Assembly (NCBI RefSeq): GCF_003850045.1
Contig: NZ_RQJX01000002.1
Location: 124,001-188,000, forward strand
Direction of reading: 5' to 3'
DNA length: 64,000 nt
Source of the DNA: Aeromicrobium camelliae
GTDB taxonomy: Bacteria > Actinomycetota > Actinomycetes > Propionibacteriales > Nocardioidaceae
Numbering within the stretch: the first letter of the stretch is position 1; each line of letters starts with the position of its first letter. The translations under genes were made by a program, and so were the position numbers. Below the pieces are notes generated by a model that saw nothing but the letters and a program-made list of their open reading frames with translations, did not search any database and had not been told where the DNA came from. This document shows positions 25,709 to 35,179 of this stretch, one piece after another.

Positions 25709-27030
25709 GCAAGTCGTCGCGCGTCGTGGACGCGTTCCTCGGTCTGGGCTACCTGGCCCTCGCGGCGGCGCTCGTCGCCGTGGCGCTCCTGGCGTATGAG
25801 AAGGCGTTCACGCCGACCACCGACGTCACATTGCGGACGGGCGCGATCGGCAACGCCTTGCAGAAGGGGTCCGACGTCAAGCTCAACGGCGTCCCGGTCG
25901 GTGAGGTCTCTCGGGTGCGCACCGACCCCGACGGCGCTGAGCTGACGCTCGCCCTCAAGCCCGACGTCTCCGAGACGCTGCCGGCGGGCACCACGGCCCG
26001 GCTGCTGCCCAAGACGCTGTTCGGTGAGCGGTACGTCTCGCTCGTCACGCCGGCACCTGGATCGGCCGGGCGGTCCTCCGGAGGGACCGGCGGTCTCTCC
26101 GAGGGCGACGTCATCTACCAGGACACGTCCGATGAGGCGGTCGAGCTCGAGGAGCTGTTCGACGAACTGCTCCCGGTCCTGCAGGCACTGCAGCCCGAGA
26201 AGCTCTCCGCCACGCTCGGCGAGTTGTCGGCGATGCTGCGCGGGCGTGGCGCCGACCTCGGTGACTCGATGGCCAGGTGGTCCGACTACCTCGAGCAGCT
26301 CAATCCGCACGTGCCGACGATGGCCGAGGACTTCCAGAAGCTCGCCGAGGTGGCCGACACCTACACCGAGGCGGTGCCGGACCTGCTGTCGGCGCTCGAC
26401 TCGATGACCACGACATCGGCGACGATGGTGCAACAGCGGGCTCAGCTGTCCGATGTGTACGCCAATGTCATCACCGCCTCGGACACGACCGGCGGCTGGG
26501 TGGGAACGCATCAGCCGACGATCGAGATCCTTTCTGCCGACAGCCGCGCGGCGCTCGAAGCCGTCCGCCCGTACGCCTCGCAGTTCCCCTGTCTGTTCGA
26601 GGCTGCGCGTGACTTCATCCCCGCGATGGACAAGACGCTCGGCAAAGGCACGAACGAGCCGGGCATCCACGTGGTGCTCAACGTCGAGGCATCGCGTGGC
26701 AAGTACGTGCCGGGTGCCGACGCTCCTCAGTACGCCACCGGCGGAGCGTCGCGCTGTCCGTACGTGACCGGCAAGACCGCGGCCCGCGCCGCTCCGCGCA
26801 CGGCCGCCGCCGGTGAGCCGGCGATCGAGCAGATCGCCGCCCCGCCCAGCGAGTTCGTGCGCCAGCAGGCCGCGCTCGCCGGGCTCGGGGACGCCAACTC
26901 CCCGGCCGAGAACCAGCTCTTCGCCGAACTGCTCGCGCCGACGCACGGTGTCGCTCCCGCTGAGTACCCGGGCTGGAGCAGCTTGCTCGTCGGTCCTGTC
27001 CTGCGCGATACGAAGGTGACGCTGCAATGA
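25705..27030 (+). CDS. mceA: Mce family protein MceA
   Basis: 441-aa exported protein with an N-terminal membrane helix (about 10-30) and the MlaD/MCE domain at about 38-115 (GSDVKLNGVPVGEV). A helical Mce4_CUP1-like region (about 125-310) and an Ala/Pro-rich tail follow. Six such proteins form a hexameric tube that carries lipids across the envelope. ATGA overlap with yrbEB and with mceB. Confidence 0.9.
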   Translation: MSKSSRVVDAFLGLGYLALAAALVAVALLAYEKAFTPTTDVTLRTGAIGNALQKGSDVKLNGVPVGEVSRVRTDPDGAELTLALKPDVSETLPAGTTARLLPKTLFGERYVSLVTPAPGSAGRSSGGTGGLSEGDVIYQDTSDEAVELEELFDELLPVLQALQPEKLSATLGELSAMLRGRGADLGDSMARWSDYLEQLNPHVPTMAEDFQKLAEVADTYTEAVPDLLSALDSMTTTSATMVQQRAQLSDVYANVITASDTTGGWVGTHQPTIEILSADSRAALEAVRPYASQFPCLFEAARDFIPAMDKTLGKGTNEPGIHVVLNVEASRGKYVPGADAPQYATGGASRCPYVTGKTAARAAPRTAAAGEPAIEQIAAPPSEFVRQQAALAGLGDANSPAENQLFAELLAPTHGVAPAEYPGWSSLLVGPVLRDTKVTLQ

Positions 27031-28043
27031 CCAAGCTCCTCATCAAGAGCATCGTGTTCACGCTGGTGACCGTCCTGGCCACGGTCGCCCTCGCCGGCAC
27101 GATCCGCAACAGCGTGAGCGGATCGGCCAAGCAGTACACCGCGATGTTCACCGACGCCACGAGCCTCAACAAGGGCGACGATGTCCGCATGGCCGGCGTC
27201 AAGGTCGGCACCGTGGAGGACATCCGCGTCGCCGAGAACCGGCTCGCGGAGGTCACGTTCACCGTCTCGCAGCAGGTGCGAGTGCGCGGCGGTACGACCG
27301 CCGAACTGCGTTTCCGCAACCTCGTCGGTCAGCGGTACATCGCGCTCGAACCGCCCGAGGACCCCGGCCCGACCCTGCAGGCCGGCTACACGTTCCCCAC
27401 CTCCGCGACCCGTCCCGCGCTGGACCTCACGATGCTCTTCAACGGGTTCCAGCCGCTGATGAAGTTCCTGTCGCCCGAGGACGTCAACAAGCTCTCCGAG
27501 CAGATCATCGCGGTCTTCCAGGGCGAGGGCGCCACGGTCGAGGGACTGTTGTCCAGCACTGCCAGCCTCACGCAGACCATCGCGGAGAAGGACGAGGTCA
27601 TCGGGCAGCTCATCGACAGTCTCAGCGCGGTGCTGACCACGATCAACGGTCGCTCCGATCAGCTGGACACGACGATCATCACGCTGCAACAGCTGGTCTC
27701 GGGACTCGCGGAGGACCGCGAGGTCATCGGCAGCACCCTCGACGGACTGGGCAACCTCACCGTCAGCGTCTCCGAGCTCCTCGAGGAGGGCCGGGCGCCG
27801 CTGAAGGGCTCGATCGCGGCGCTCGACCGGTTGAGCGGCAACCTCTCGAACGCCGAGGCGGTGCTCGACTCGTTCTTCCAGGTCCTGCCGACCAAACTCG
27901 ACCGGATCGGGCGGCTCGGCAGCTACGGCTCCTGGCTCAACTTCTACGTCTGCTCCATCGAAGGGAAGATCCCGATGCCCGAGGGCTACATGGGTGACCT
28001 GGGCGTCACGCCCGCCGCCGGTGTGACGAGGTGTGCAGCATGA
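27027..28043 (+). CDS. mceB: Mce family protein MceB
   Basis: 338-aa subunit: N-terminal helix (about 8-26), MCE domain at about 35-115 (GDDVRMAGVKVGTVEDI), then a long coiled helical region (about 130-300). A conserved late C-x-x-E segment (NFYVCSIEGK) lies near 310. It overlaps neighbours by 4 nt on both sides. Confidence 0.9.
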   Translation: MTKLLIKSIVFTLVTVLATVALAGTIRNSVSGSAKQYTAMFTDATSLNKGDDVRMAGVKVGTVEDIRVAENRLAEVTFTVSQQVRVRGGTTAELRFRNLVGQRYIALEPPEDPGPTLQAGYTFPTSATRPALDLTMLFNGFQPLMKFLSPEDVNKLSEQIIAVFQGEGATVEGLLSSTASLTQTIAEKDEVIGQLIDSLSAVLTTINGRSDQLDTTIITLQQLVSGLAEDREVIGSTLDGLGNLTVSVSELLEEGRAPLKGSIAALDRLSGNLSNAEAVLDSFFQVLPTKLDRIGRLGSYGSWLNFYVCSIEGKIPMPEGYMGDLGVTPAAGVTRCAA

Positions 28044-29053
28044 GCACGTTCCCGAAGGCGTTCGCCGAGCGCAACAAGGTGCTGATCGCCGTCATCGGAT
28101 TGCTCGCCATGACGCTGGTGTTCCTCGCGACGTTCAACGCCCAGGCGCTCCCGATCGTCGGCGGCGGCAAGGTCTACACCGCACAGTTCGCTGAGGCCGG
28201 AGGCCTCAAGCCCGGCAACGAGGTCCGGGTCGCCGGCGTCAAGGTCGGCGAGGTCACCGACATCGGACTCGACGGCACCGTCGTGGAGGTCAAGTTCCGG
28301 GCCAAGGGCGTCGACATGGGGGACCAGACGCGAGCGGCGATCAAGGTCAAGACGATGCTCGGTCAAAAGTTCCTCTCCCTCGATCCGCTGGGCACCGAGG
28401 AGCTCGACGGGCCCATTCCCGTCTCACGCACCACCACGCCGTACGACGTCAACGCGGCCTTCTCCGACCTGTCGGACACGATCGGCGAGATCGACACCGA
28501 GCAGATGGAGGAGAGCTTCACGGCTCTCGCGGACGCGTTCCGCGACACTCCCGAGTCGGTGCAGGGGATGGTGCAGGGCCTGACGGATCTGTCGCGCACC
28601 ATCTCGAGCCGCGATGCCGAACTGGCCGAGTTGTTCGCGGCGACCGCGGAGGTGTCCGGAACGCTCAAGGATCGCAACGCCGAGTTCGAGCGGCTCATCA
28701 ACGACGGCAGCGCCCTGCTGACCGAGTTGGAGAACCGCCGTGAGACCGTCCGTGCGATGCTGCAGGGCACGGCCCGGCTGGGCACCGAACTTCAGGGTCT
28801 GGTGCGCGACAACGAGGCGCAATTGCGGCCCGCGCTCGCCAAACTCGACCAGGTCGCCGCCATCTTGCAGCGCAACCAGGACAACCTCGAAGAGGCGCTC
28901 AAGCTCCTCGGTCCCTACTATCGCGGGCTGGCCTCGGCGACCGGCAACGGCCGCTGGGTCGATTCCTACATCTGCGGCCTGTTCGACGAGAACGCCGCGC
29001 CGGTGCTCGACAACGACATCGCGCGCAACTGCAACCCGGGAGGCGGCCGATGA
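28040..29053 (+). CDS. mceC: Mce family protein MceC
   Basis: 337-aa subunit: N-terminal helix (about 12-32), MCE domain at about 42-120 (GNEVRVAGVKVGEVTDI), then a helical region to about 300 and the late Y-I-C-G-L motif. ATG at 28040 is chosen over the in-frame GTG at 28031 because it gives the operon's standard ATGA overlap. Confidence 0.9.
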   Translation: MSTFPKAFAERNKVLIAVIGLLAMTLVFLATFNAQALPIVGGGKVYTAQFAEAGGLKPGNEVRVAGVKVGEVTDIGLDGTVVEVKFRAKGVDMGDQTRAAIKVKTMLGQKFLSLDPLGTEELDGPIPVSRTTTPYDVNAAFSDLSDTIGEIDTEQMEESFTALADAFRDTPESVQGMVQGLTDLSRTISSRDAELAELFAATAEVSGTLKDRNAEFERLINDGSALLTELENRRETVRAMLQGTARLGTELQGLVRDNEAQLRPALAKLDQVAAILQRNQDNLEEALKLLGPYYRGLASATGNGRWVDSYICGLFDENAAPVLDNDIARNCNPGGGR

Positions 29054-30081
29054 GCAGCACCGTCAAGCGGATCACTCAACTCGCGGTCGTCGCGGCGCTG
29101 GTCGTCGCGGCCGTCGTCGCCTGGCGCATCATCGAGCGGCAAGGGGTGGAGTTCGAGGCGACCTTCGACTCCACGGTCGGGCTCTATCCGGGATCGGACG
29201 TGCAGATGCTCGGCGTGCCGGTCGGCGTGGTCACCGCGATCGAGCCTGAGGGCGATCAGGTGCGCGTGTCGATGCGGCTCGACCGCGGTCACGAGGCGGC
29301 GGCGGACACGGCAGCCGTCATCGTGGCACCGACCTTGGTCAGCGACCGCTTCGTGCAGTTGACCGAGCCGTACGACGGCGGGCCGAAGCTCGAATCCGGA
29401 ACGGTCATCGAGGAGACGGCGGTGCCGGTCGAGATCGACGAGCTGTACGAGAGCCTCGAGGACATCGGCAGCCAGCTCGGCCCCAACGGCGCCAACGAGG
29501 ACGGCGCGCTGTCGGACCTGCTGACGGTGCTCGCGCAGAACCTCGAGGGCAACGGCGCCGACATCAACCAGATGATCAACGAGTTCGGCAAGGCCACCGG
29601 AACCCTTGCCAACACCGACGAGGACCTGTTCGCCACGATCGCGAACTTCAAGGAGTTCAACGACATGCTGGTGGCGAACGACCGCACGCTGGCCCAGGCC
29701 AATCGCCAGCTCGCCAGTGTCGCGGACTACCTCGCTGAGGACCGGCAGGACCTGCAGGCCGCGATCACCAACCTCGGCCAGGCGCTGGGCATCCTCGACG
29801 AGTTCATCCGCGACAACCGCGGCAACCTGCAGACCAGCGTCGAGAATCTCATCGGTCCGACACAGGTGCTGGTCAACCAGAAGGATGCGTTGGAGGAGAC
29901 GGTCAGGACGATTCCGCTCGTCCTGCAGAACTTCCTCAACGCCTACGAGCCGGGCAGCAACACGCTGCACGGTCGCGGCAACCTCAACGAGCTGACCGTC
30001 TGGTCCGGCAACGGCTTGGCCGCCGCGACATCCGAGGACGCGCCGCTCACGCTCTTCGGCGGACTGGAGGAGGACCGATGA
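29050..30081 (+). CDS. mceD: Mce family protein MceD
   Basis: 343-aa subunit: N-terminal helix (about 8-27), MCE domain at about 32-110 (GSDVQMLGVPVGVV), helical region to about 300. Shorter than many MceD proteins, which often carry a Pro-rich tail. Overlaps by 4 nt on both sides. Confidence 0.9.
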   Translation: MSSTVKRITQLAVVAALVVAAVVAWRIIERQGVEFEATFDSTVGLYPGSDVQMLGVPVGVVTAIEPEGDQVRVSMRLDRGHEAAADTAAVIVAPTLVSDRFVQLTEPYDGGPKLESGTVIEETAVPVEIDELYESLEDIGSQLGPNGANEDGALSDLLTVLAQNLEGNGADINQMINEFGKATGTLANTDEDLFATIANFKEFNDMLVANDRTLAQANRQLASVADYLAEDRQDLQAAITNLGQALGILDEFIRDNRGNLQTSVENLIGPTQVLVNQKDALEETVRTIPLVLQNFLNAYEPGSNTLHGRGNLNELTVWSGNGLAAATSEDAPLTLFGGLEEDR

Positions 30082-31364
30082 GGCGGCTTCGACTCGCGGT
30101 GGCGGGTGCCGCTGCCGCGCTGACCCTGAGCGGGTGCGGGATGCTCAGCGGCGGCGTCTACGACGCACCGCTTCCCGGCGGCGCCGACGTGGGATCGAAT
30201 CCCGTGCGGTTCAGCGCCGACTTCGAGGACGTGCTGGACCTGGTGCCTCAGTCGAGCGTGAAACTCGACAACGTCGACGTCGGCCGGGTTCAGGACATCG
30301 ATCTCAACGAGGACGGAGAGAGCGCCCGGGTCGAGCTCGTCGTCAATCGCGAGGTCGACCTTCCGCCCGGGACGACGGCCCGCATCCAGCAGACCTCGCT
30401 GCTCGGCGAGAAGTACGTCGCGCTGGTGCGGCCGAGCACCCGCCAGGCGGGCCAGCCGATCAGCGACGGCGACCACATCGGCCTCGCCGAGACGTCGCAG
30501 GCGGCACAGGTCGAGCAGGTCCTCGGCGCGCTCTCGATGGTGCTCAACGGCGGTGGGATCGAGCAGTTCCAGGAGATCTCCCGCGAGTTGCAGCAGGTGT
30601 CCGAGGACCGTCCCGAGGAGATCAAGGCTTTCCTGCAGCAGATGGAGTCGTTCGTCGGCGTGCTCGACGAGCGCAAGGAGGCGATCACCAACGCGCTCGA
30701 CAGCCTCAACGAGCTGTCGCAGACGCTGGAGGCCGACACCGACCGTATCGTCCGCGCGCTCGACGGGCTCAGCCCCGGCATGCAGGTCCTCGTCGACCAG
30801 CGCACGCAGCTGGTGGCGATGCTGGAGGCGCTCGACCGGCTGTCGGTCGTCACGGTGGACACTCTCAATACGGCCCAGGACGACATCGTCGCCGACCTCA
30901 CGGCGCTCGAGCCGATCCTCGACCAGCTCGCCCGCGCGGGCTCGGCGCTGCCGGAGTCCCTGCAGATCCTGCTGACCTACCCGTTCCCCGACTCGGTGCT
31001 CGGCGCGATCAAGGGCGACTACATGAACGTGTTCATCACGACCAACTTCCGCACGCTCCCGGCCGGCTGTTCGGCGATGGGTTGCGAGTGGCCGCAGGTC
31101 AACAGCGCGGCCTCGCCCACCACGGGCAAGAGTCTGCAGGGCCGCCAGGGCACGAACCCAGAGGCGCCCGCGCCAGACCTTCCGCCGACGCTGTTGCCGC
31201 CGACGGATTCGGCCGTGCCGGGGCTGCCCGCTCCCACCATCGAGGTGCCGCCGGACCGGTTGCCAGGTTCCCCCTCCGGGACGCCCAGTCAGCCTGCGCC
31301 GTCACCGTCGACCAGCTCCTCGCCGAGCTCACCGCCCGCGACCCTCCCGGAAGGTGATCGCTGA
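30078..31364 (+). CDS. mceE: Mce lipoprotein MceE (LprK-like)
   Basis: 428-aa lipoprotein: the signal peptide ends in the lipobox LSGC with Cys20 as the lipidation site. The MCE domain (about 42-120) has VKLDNVDVGRVQDI, followed by a helical region and a Pro/Ser-rich tail (about 365-428). The lipoprotein position within the operon matches MceE of other actinobacteria. Its stop overlaps the mceF start (TGATG). Confidence 0.92.
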   Translation: MRRLRLAVAGAAAALTLSGCGMLSGGVYDAPLPGGADVGSNPVRFSADFEDVLDLVPQSSVKLDNVDVGRVQDIDLNEDGESARVELVVNREVDLPPGTTARIQQTSLLGEKYVALVRPSTRQAGQPISDGDHIGLAETSQAAQVEQVLGALSMVLNGGGIEQFQEISRELQQVSEDRPEEIKAFLQQMESFVGVLDERKEAITNALDSLNELSQTLEADTDRIVRALDGLSPGMQVLVDQRTQLVAMLEALDRLSVVTVDTLNTAQDDIVADLTALEPILDQLARAGSALPESLQILLTYPFPDSVLGAIKGDYMNVFITTNFRTLPAGCSAMGCEWPQVNSAASPTTGKSLQGRQGTNPEAPAPDLPPTLLPPTDSAVPGLPAPTIEVPPDRLPGSPSGTPSQPAPSPSTSSSPSSPPATLPEGDR

Positions 31365-32530
31365 TGCTCACCGGTTCCATCAAGTCCAAGCTCATCGTCT
31401 TCGTGGCGGTGGCGCTCGTCGCGACGAGCTATCTGGGTGCCTCCTACGTCGGCATCAACCCGTTCAGTTCCGCGTACCGGGTCACGGTCGCGCTGCCGGA
31501 CGCCGGCGGCATCTTCACCAACGGCCAGGTGACCTACCGGGGCGTTCCGGTGGGCCGGATCGAGAAGCTCACCCCGACCGACGAGGGGGTCGAGGCGGTG
31601 CTGCGCATCGACGGCGACGCTCCGGACATCCCCAAGGACGTCGTGGCCACCGTCGCGAACCGTTCGGCGATCGGTGAGCAGTACGTCAATCTCGCGGGCG
31701 AGACGCGCAGCGACGAGACCCTGTCGGCCGGCGACCACATCTCGGCGTCCTCGAGCGCCCTGCCACCGCCGATCGAGAACCTCCTGCGCACGGGCCGCGA
31801 TTTCGCCGCCTCCGTTCCCGAGGAGGACCTGCGCACTGTCATCGACGAGGCGTACGAGGCCTCGCGCGGTGCCGGGGAGAACCTCGGTCAGCTGATCGAG
31901 ACCTCCCGGGAGTTCGTCGAGATCGCCGACCAGAACTTCCTCGTGACGCAGGGCCTGATCGAGAACGCCGACCGGGTACTCACGACGCAGCAGGAGTCGG
32001 CTGAGAGCATCAAGGGCTTCAGCGCCGACCTCGACCTTTTCGCCGCCGCGCTGCGCGACGCCGACACCGACCTGCGCACGCTCATCGCCAACTCCCCGGC
32101 GGCCGCTCAGGAGATGAACGCCCTGTTCGAGCAGGTCGGCACCCCGCTGGGCACCCTCATGGCCAACCTCATCACGCCCGCGCAGGTGTTCGGCATCAAC
32201 GCGGCCGGCGTCGAGGACGCGCTGATCCGGGTGCCCGAGGCGGTGAGCGTGGGATGGGCCATCAACGGTTCCAAGGGCCTCAACCTGGGACTCGCCCAGA
32301 CGTACTTCGATCCCTTGCCATGTGTCGCAGGTTACGGTGGGACCGCCATGCGCGACGGGCTGGACACCTCGGCGGGGCGGCCGTTCAACACGTCCGCCGG
32401 CTGTACCGCCGATCCGGGCAGCGGCACGAACGTGCGCGGGCCCCGGAGTATCGCCAACCCCGGCGCCCCGGCCGCGGCCCGCGTCAACGTCGCCGGTGGT
32501 CTGGGAGACCTGCTGGGAGGAGTGGGATGA
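31364..32530 (+). CDS. mceF: Mce family protein MceF
   Basis: 388-aa subunit: N-terminal helix (about 8-25), MCE domain at about 35-115 (NGQVTYRGVPVGRI), helical region, and a C-terminal tail with paired cysteines (PCVAGYGG, SAGCTAD). Completes the A-F set needed for a hexameric MCE assembly. Confidence 0.9.
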   Translation: MLTGSIKSKLIVFVAVALVATSYLGASYVGINPFSSAYRVTVALPDAGGIFTNGQVTYRGVPVGRIEKLTPTDEGVEAVLRIDGDAPDIPKDVVATVANRSAIGEQYVNLAGETRSDETLSAGDHISASSSALPPPIENLLRTGRDFAASVPEEDLRTVIDEAYEASRGAGENLGQLIETSREFVEIADQNFLVTQGLIENADRVLTTQQESAESIKGFSADLDLFAAALRDADTDLRTLIANSPAAAQEMNALFEQVGTPLGTLMANLITPAQVFGINAAGVEDALIRVPEAVSVGWAINGSKGLNLGLAQTYFDPLPCVAGYGGTAMRDGLDTSAGRPFNTSAGCTADPGSGTNVRGPRSIANPGAPAAARVNVAGGLGDLLGGVG

Positions 32531-33126
32531 GCATGACCGAAACCTCGTCGAGCGATACCGCGCAGGAGGTCGAGACCGACGAGCCGGGCGACCCGGGTCC
32601 GGGTAACGCGAAACCGGCCACGTCCCGCGGTCGCCTCGGCGGATGGCTGATCCTCGCCGTCGCCGTCGTGGTGGCCGTGTCGGGCATCGTGGGCGCGTGG
32701 ATGGCGTCCACCGACGACGCGATCGAGCAGGCCGAGACCCGCGACGCCGTCCTCGTCGAGGCACGTCAGCACATCGAGACGATGAACACCTTGGATTACC
32801 GCGAGGTCGACGAGGGGCTTGCGGCGTGGGCCGACGTCACGACGGGCACACTGCACGACCAGCTTGTGGGCGTGTCTGATGAGGAGAAGCAGATGCTGGC
32901 CGAACAGCAGATGATCTCCACCGGCAAGGTCGTCGACGCCGCCGTCACGGACTTCGACGCCTCCAGCGCCACCGTCATCGCGGCCGTCGAGGTGACGGTG
33001 AAGGACGATGCGGACCCGGACGCGGAGCCCACCGTCAAACGCAACCGCTTCAGCGCCGAGCTGCTGCGGGTCGAGGGGGAGTGGAAGTTGGAGAACCTCC
33101 AGCAGGTGGCGGTGAATCTGTCATGA
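32527..33126 (+). CDS. Mce-associated membrane protein (Mas), first
   Basis: 199-aa protein: an acidic, disordered N terminus (1-35), one transmembrane helix (about 40-62), then a periplasm-facing alpha/beta domain of about 130 residues resembling the NTF2-like fold of Mce-associated proteins. These stabilise or assist the Mce complex. It overlaps mceF and the next gene by 4 nt. Confidence 0.8.
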   Translation: MSMTETSSSDTAQEVETDEPGDPGPGNAKPATSRGRLGGWLILAVAVVVAVSGIVGAWMASTDDAIEQAETRDAVLVEARQHIETMNTLDYREVDEGLAAWADVTTGTLHDQLVGVSDEEKQMLAEQQMISTGKVVDAAVTDFDASSATVIAAVEVTVKDDADPDAEPTVKRNRFSAELLRVEGEWKLENLQQVAVNLS

Positions 33127-33620
33127 GTCGTGTCCTGAATCGCTGGGTACTCGTCGGCGTCCTGGTGGCCGTCGGCATCGCCGGCTGGGCCACCGCGTGG
33201 ACGATCCAGCAGAACTCCGCCGCGCAGAATGCCGCATTGGTCGACGCCGGCGCGACCGCCGACGTGCAGGCCCAGGTGTCCCAGGCGCTGACGCGGGTGC
33301 TCTCGTACGACTTCAACGATCCGCAGGTCACGGAGGACGCCGCCGAGCAGTTCCTCAGCGGCGACGCGCGCGAGGAGTACGACACGCTCTACGCCACCCT
33401 CAAGGAGCAGGCTCCGGACCAGGAGCTCGTGCTGACCGCTCAGGTGCAGGTCACCGGGGTCAAGGAACTGGGCGAGGACGAAGCCGAGCTGCTGGTGTTC
33501 CTGGATCAGGCGAGCCGCCGGGCGACCGACGAGGAGGCGAGCGTCTCCGCCGCCCAGCTCGCGGTCACTGCCGAACGCGACGGTGACGCCTGGACGATCA
33601 CCGGCCTCGAGATCCTGTAA
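33123..33620 (+). CDS. Mce-associated membrane protein (Mas), second
   Basis: 165-aa protein with one N-terminal helix (about 8-27) and a Mas/NTF2-like domain (about 35-165). It resembles the preceding protein in layout. Last gene of the mce operon; the palindromic repeat at 33624-33697 begins 3 nt after its stop and is the only terminator-like structure there. Confidence 0.8.
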   Translation: MSRVLNRWVLVGVLVAVGIAGWATAWTIQQNSAAQNAALVDAGATADVQAQVSQALTRVLSYDFNDPQVTEDAAEQFLSGDAREEYDTLYATLKEQAPDQELVLTAQVQVTGVKELGEDEAELLVFLDQASRRATDEEASVSAAQLAVTAERDGDAWTITGLEIL

Positions 33621-33623
33621 CCG

Positions 33624-33697
33624 AGAACCCGGATGTGCGCGCCGTTCGTCAATCCGGCCCTGGGCCGGTCGACGTTTCGCGCGCAGATCTGGGGCCT
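33624..33697 (+). repeat. Palindromic repeat, copy A (74 bp)
   Basis: Terminal arms 33624-33641 and 33680-33697 pair at 14 of 18 positions. A central perfect hairpin CCGGCC-CTG-GGCCGG lies at 33654-33668. It aligns along its whole length with copies B (58915-58988) and C (63497-63576), sharing GCGC-ended arms and a CGGTCGACG-type inner segment. It lies at a convergent gene junction; the stop codon and last residues of the minus-strand DUF2236 gene lie inside it. Confidence 0.75.
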
Positions 33698-34551
33698 ACG
33701 GGACAGCCGGTGGGGAATGTGCCGAGGTTCTCCACCGCGTAGCCGTCGGGGTAGCTGCGGATCCAGCGGATGTCCTCGGGCTGTTGGGGGCGGACCCGAG
33801 CGGGGGCGAACCGCAGCAGCACGCCGCGCAGCCGCAACCCGAGGGGACCGAACACGCGGATCGGGAGCAGCGGTCGGTCGTACCCGAAGGCGCGCAGCAG
33901 CGGTGCGTCCATGAGGGAGCGCGCGAAGGCGTGCATGAGCCGATCGGGCACCCAGGGATAGAAGGTCAACATGAGACCGAGCGTCGCGTCGGCGACCCGA
34001 CGCGCGCCCGGGTCGAAGCCGAAGTGCTCGGCCTCGTAGTCGTCCATGAGGCAGGCGAACTCCTCGTAGGTCTCCGGAATCTCACTGATGCCCATGTGGC
34101 GGCCGAGCACCTGGTAGTAGCGCACCGTGGCGCGCACTTCGTTGTCGGTCAGCGGCCGTTTGCCGTAGCGCGCGATCCAGCGCACCGGGACGACGACGAA
34201 GGTGCTGAGCACATAACGCATCTCGTGATCGGGGATGTCATAGCTGCGGTGCATCTGGTTGATCCGGCGGATCGCGGCGCGTGCCTCGGGGTGCTCGAAC
34301 CCCTTCTCGCCGGGCACCGCGAGCAGGAGCGTCGTGTCGTCGTAGCGCTTCTGCGTGTCGCGCGTGAACGCGCCGGTCTCGTCCAGGAGGCGACCGATGC
34401 CGGGGACGGCGTAGGTGCGAAACAGCGCGAAGCTGAGCGCCATCAGCATGTCCCAGGGGAATTCGTGCTGGACGACCTTGGCGTAGATCTCCCGGTATTC
34501 GGTCTCCGGGTCGAGCCGGTCCGTATAGCGGCGCCAGTGGTCGCGTCTCAT
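33649..34551 (-). CDS. DUF2236 / oxygenase MpaB family protein
   Basis: 300-aa protein of the DUF2236 (MpaB/latex-clearing-protein-like) family, which contains b-type-haem oxygenases. Family features include the start W-R-R-Y near 6, H-x-E-M-R-Y-V-L-S-T-F near 108, and Y-Q-V-L-G-R-H-M-G-I-S near 147. Substrate unknown. The last 15 or so residues are encoded by palindromic repeat copy A, so the natural C terminus is probably altered. Start ATG 34551 lies 6 nt from a TAGTTT hexamer (34563-34558), a leaderless promoter overlapped by the palindrome at 34561. Divergent from a TetR gene. Confidence 0.8.
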   Translation of the reverse strand: MRRDHWRRYTDRLDPETEYREIYAKVVQHEFPWDMLMALSFALFRTYAVPGIGRLLDETGAFTRDTQKRYDDTTLLLAVPGEKGFEHPEARAAIRRINQMHRSYDIPDHEMRYVLSTFVVVPVRWIARYGKRPLTDNEVRATVRYYQVLGRHMGISEIPETYEEFACLMDDYEAEHFGFDPGARRVADATLGLMLTFYPWVPDRLMHAFARSLMDAPLLRAFGYDRPLLPIRVFGPLGLRLRGVLLRFAPARVRPQQPEDIRWIRSYPDGYAVENLGTFPTGCPVGPRSARETSTGPGPD

Positions 34552-34560
34552 GGAGCCAAA

Positions 34561-34578
34561 CTAGAGTGATCACTCTAG
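34561..34578. promoter_or_regulatory. TetR-type operator
   Basis: A perfect 18-bp palindrome CTAGAGTGATCACTCTAG between the divergent DUF2236 and TetR genes. It overlaps the -10 hexamer of the DUF2236 promoter and ends 19 nt before the tetR start, the expected place for autoregulation and repression of both genes. Confidence 0.75.
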
Positions 34579-34597
34579 ATGTGCAAGGGTGGTTCGT

Positions 34598-35179
34598 ATG
34601 CGGACCGTGGTGCAGCAGCGTGGTGAGGCCTCCACACGTCGCATGATCGAGGCGACGCGCGCGCTGCTGGCCGAAGGCGGGCTGGGCTCGGTGACGGTCG
34701 CGGCCGTCGCCCGTCGCGCCGGGACCTCGAACGGATCGCTGTATCACCGCTTCGGCGATCGGCAGGGCTTGTTGCTCGCCGTCCAGGACTCGCTGCTCAC
34801 CGCGCTCGAGAACGAGGCCGTCGCCGTGATGGACGAGGCGGCTCCCCTCGAGCCCCGCCCGGCCGCCGAACACGCGGTCGCTGGCGCCTTGCGTCTGTTC
34901 GCGTCCTACCGGCCGGTGCTCCGGGCGTTCTTCGTCGAGGGGCAGTCCGCGGACGCGTTCGCGAGGCGCAATGCCCGCTGCCTCCACCTGCTCGCGTCGC
35001 ATGCCGAGCAGCTGCTGGTTGATCGGGTGGGACTGACGCCAACCCGGGCCGCTGCGGTCTATCGGGTGCTGTTCTCCGTCGGCGCGGCGCAGTCGCTGTT
35101 CACCGAGGAACACATGCGCGGCGAGCCTGTCGCGCGCGACGAGCTCGCCGCGGTGCTGATCCGGCTGGTACTGCCGTGA
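34598..35179 (+). CDS. TetR-family transcriptional regulator
   Basis: 193-aa regulator with an N-terminal TetR helix-turn-helix (about 10-57: ATRALLAEGGLGSVTVAAVARRAGTSNGSLYHRFGDRQGL) and a ligand-binding helical domain. ATG at 34598 has AAGGGTGG upstream; an in-frame GTG at 34589 is possible. It probably binds the palindrome at 34561 and controls the divergent oxygenase gene. Ligand unknown. Confidence 0.88.
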   Translation: MRTVVQQRGEASTRRMIEATRALLAEGGLGSVTVAAVARRAGTSNGSLYHRFGDRQGLLLAVQDSLLTALENEAVAVMDEAAPLEPRPAAEHAVAGALRLFASYRPVLRAFFVEGQSADAFARRNARCLHLLASHAEQLLVDRVGLTPTRAAAVYRVLFSVGAAQSLFTEEHMRGEPVARDELAAVLIRLVLP

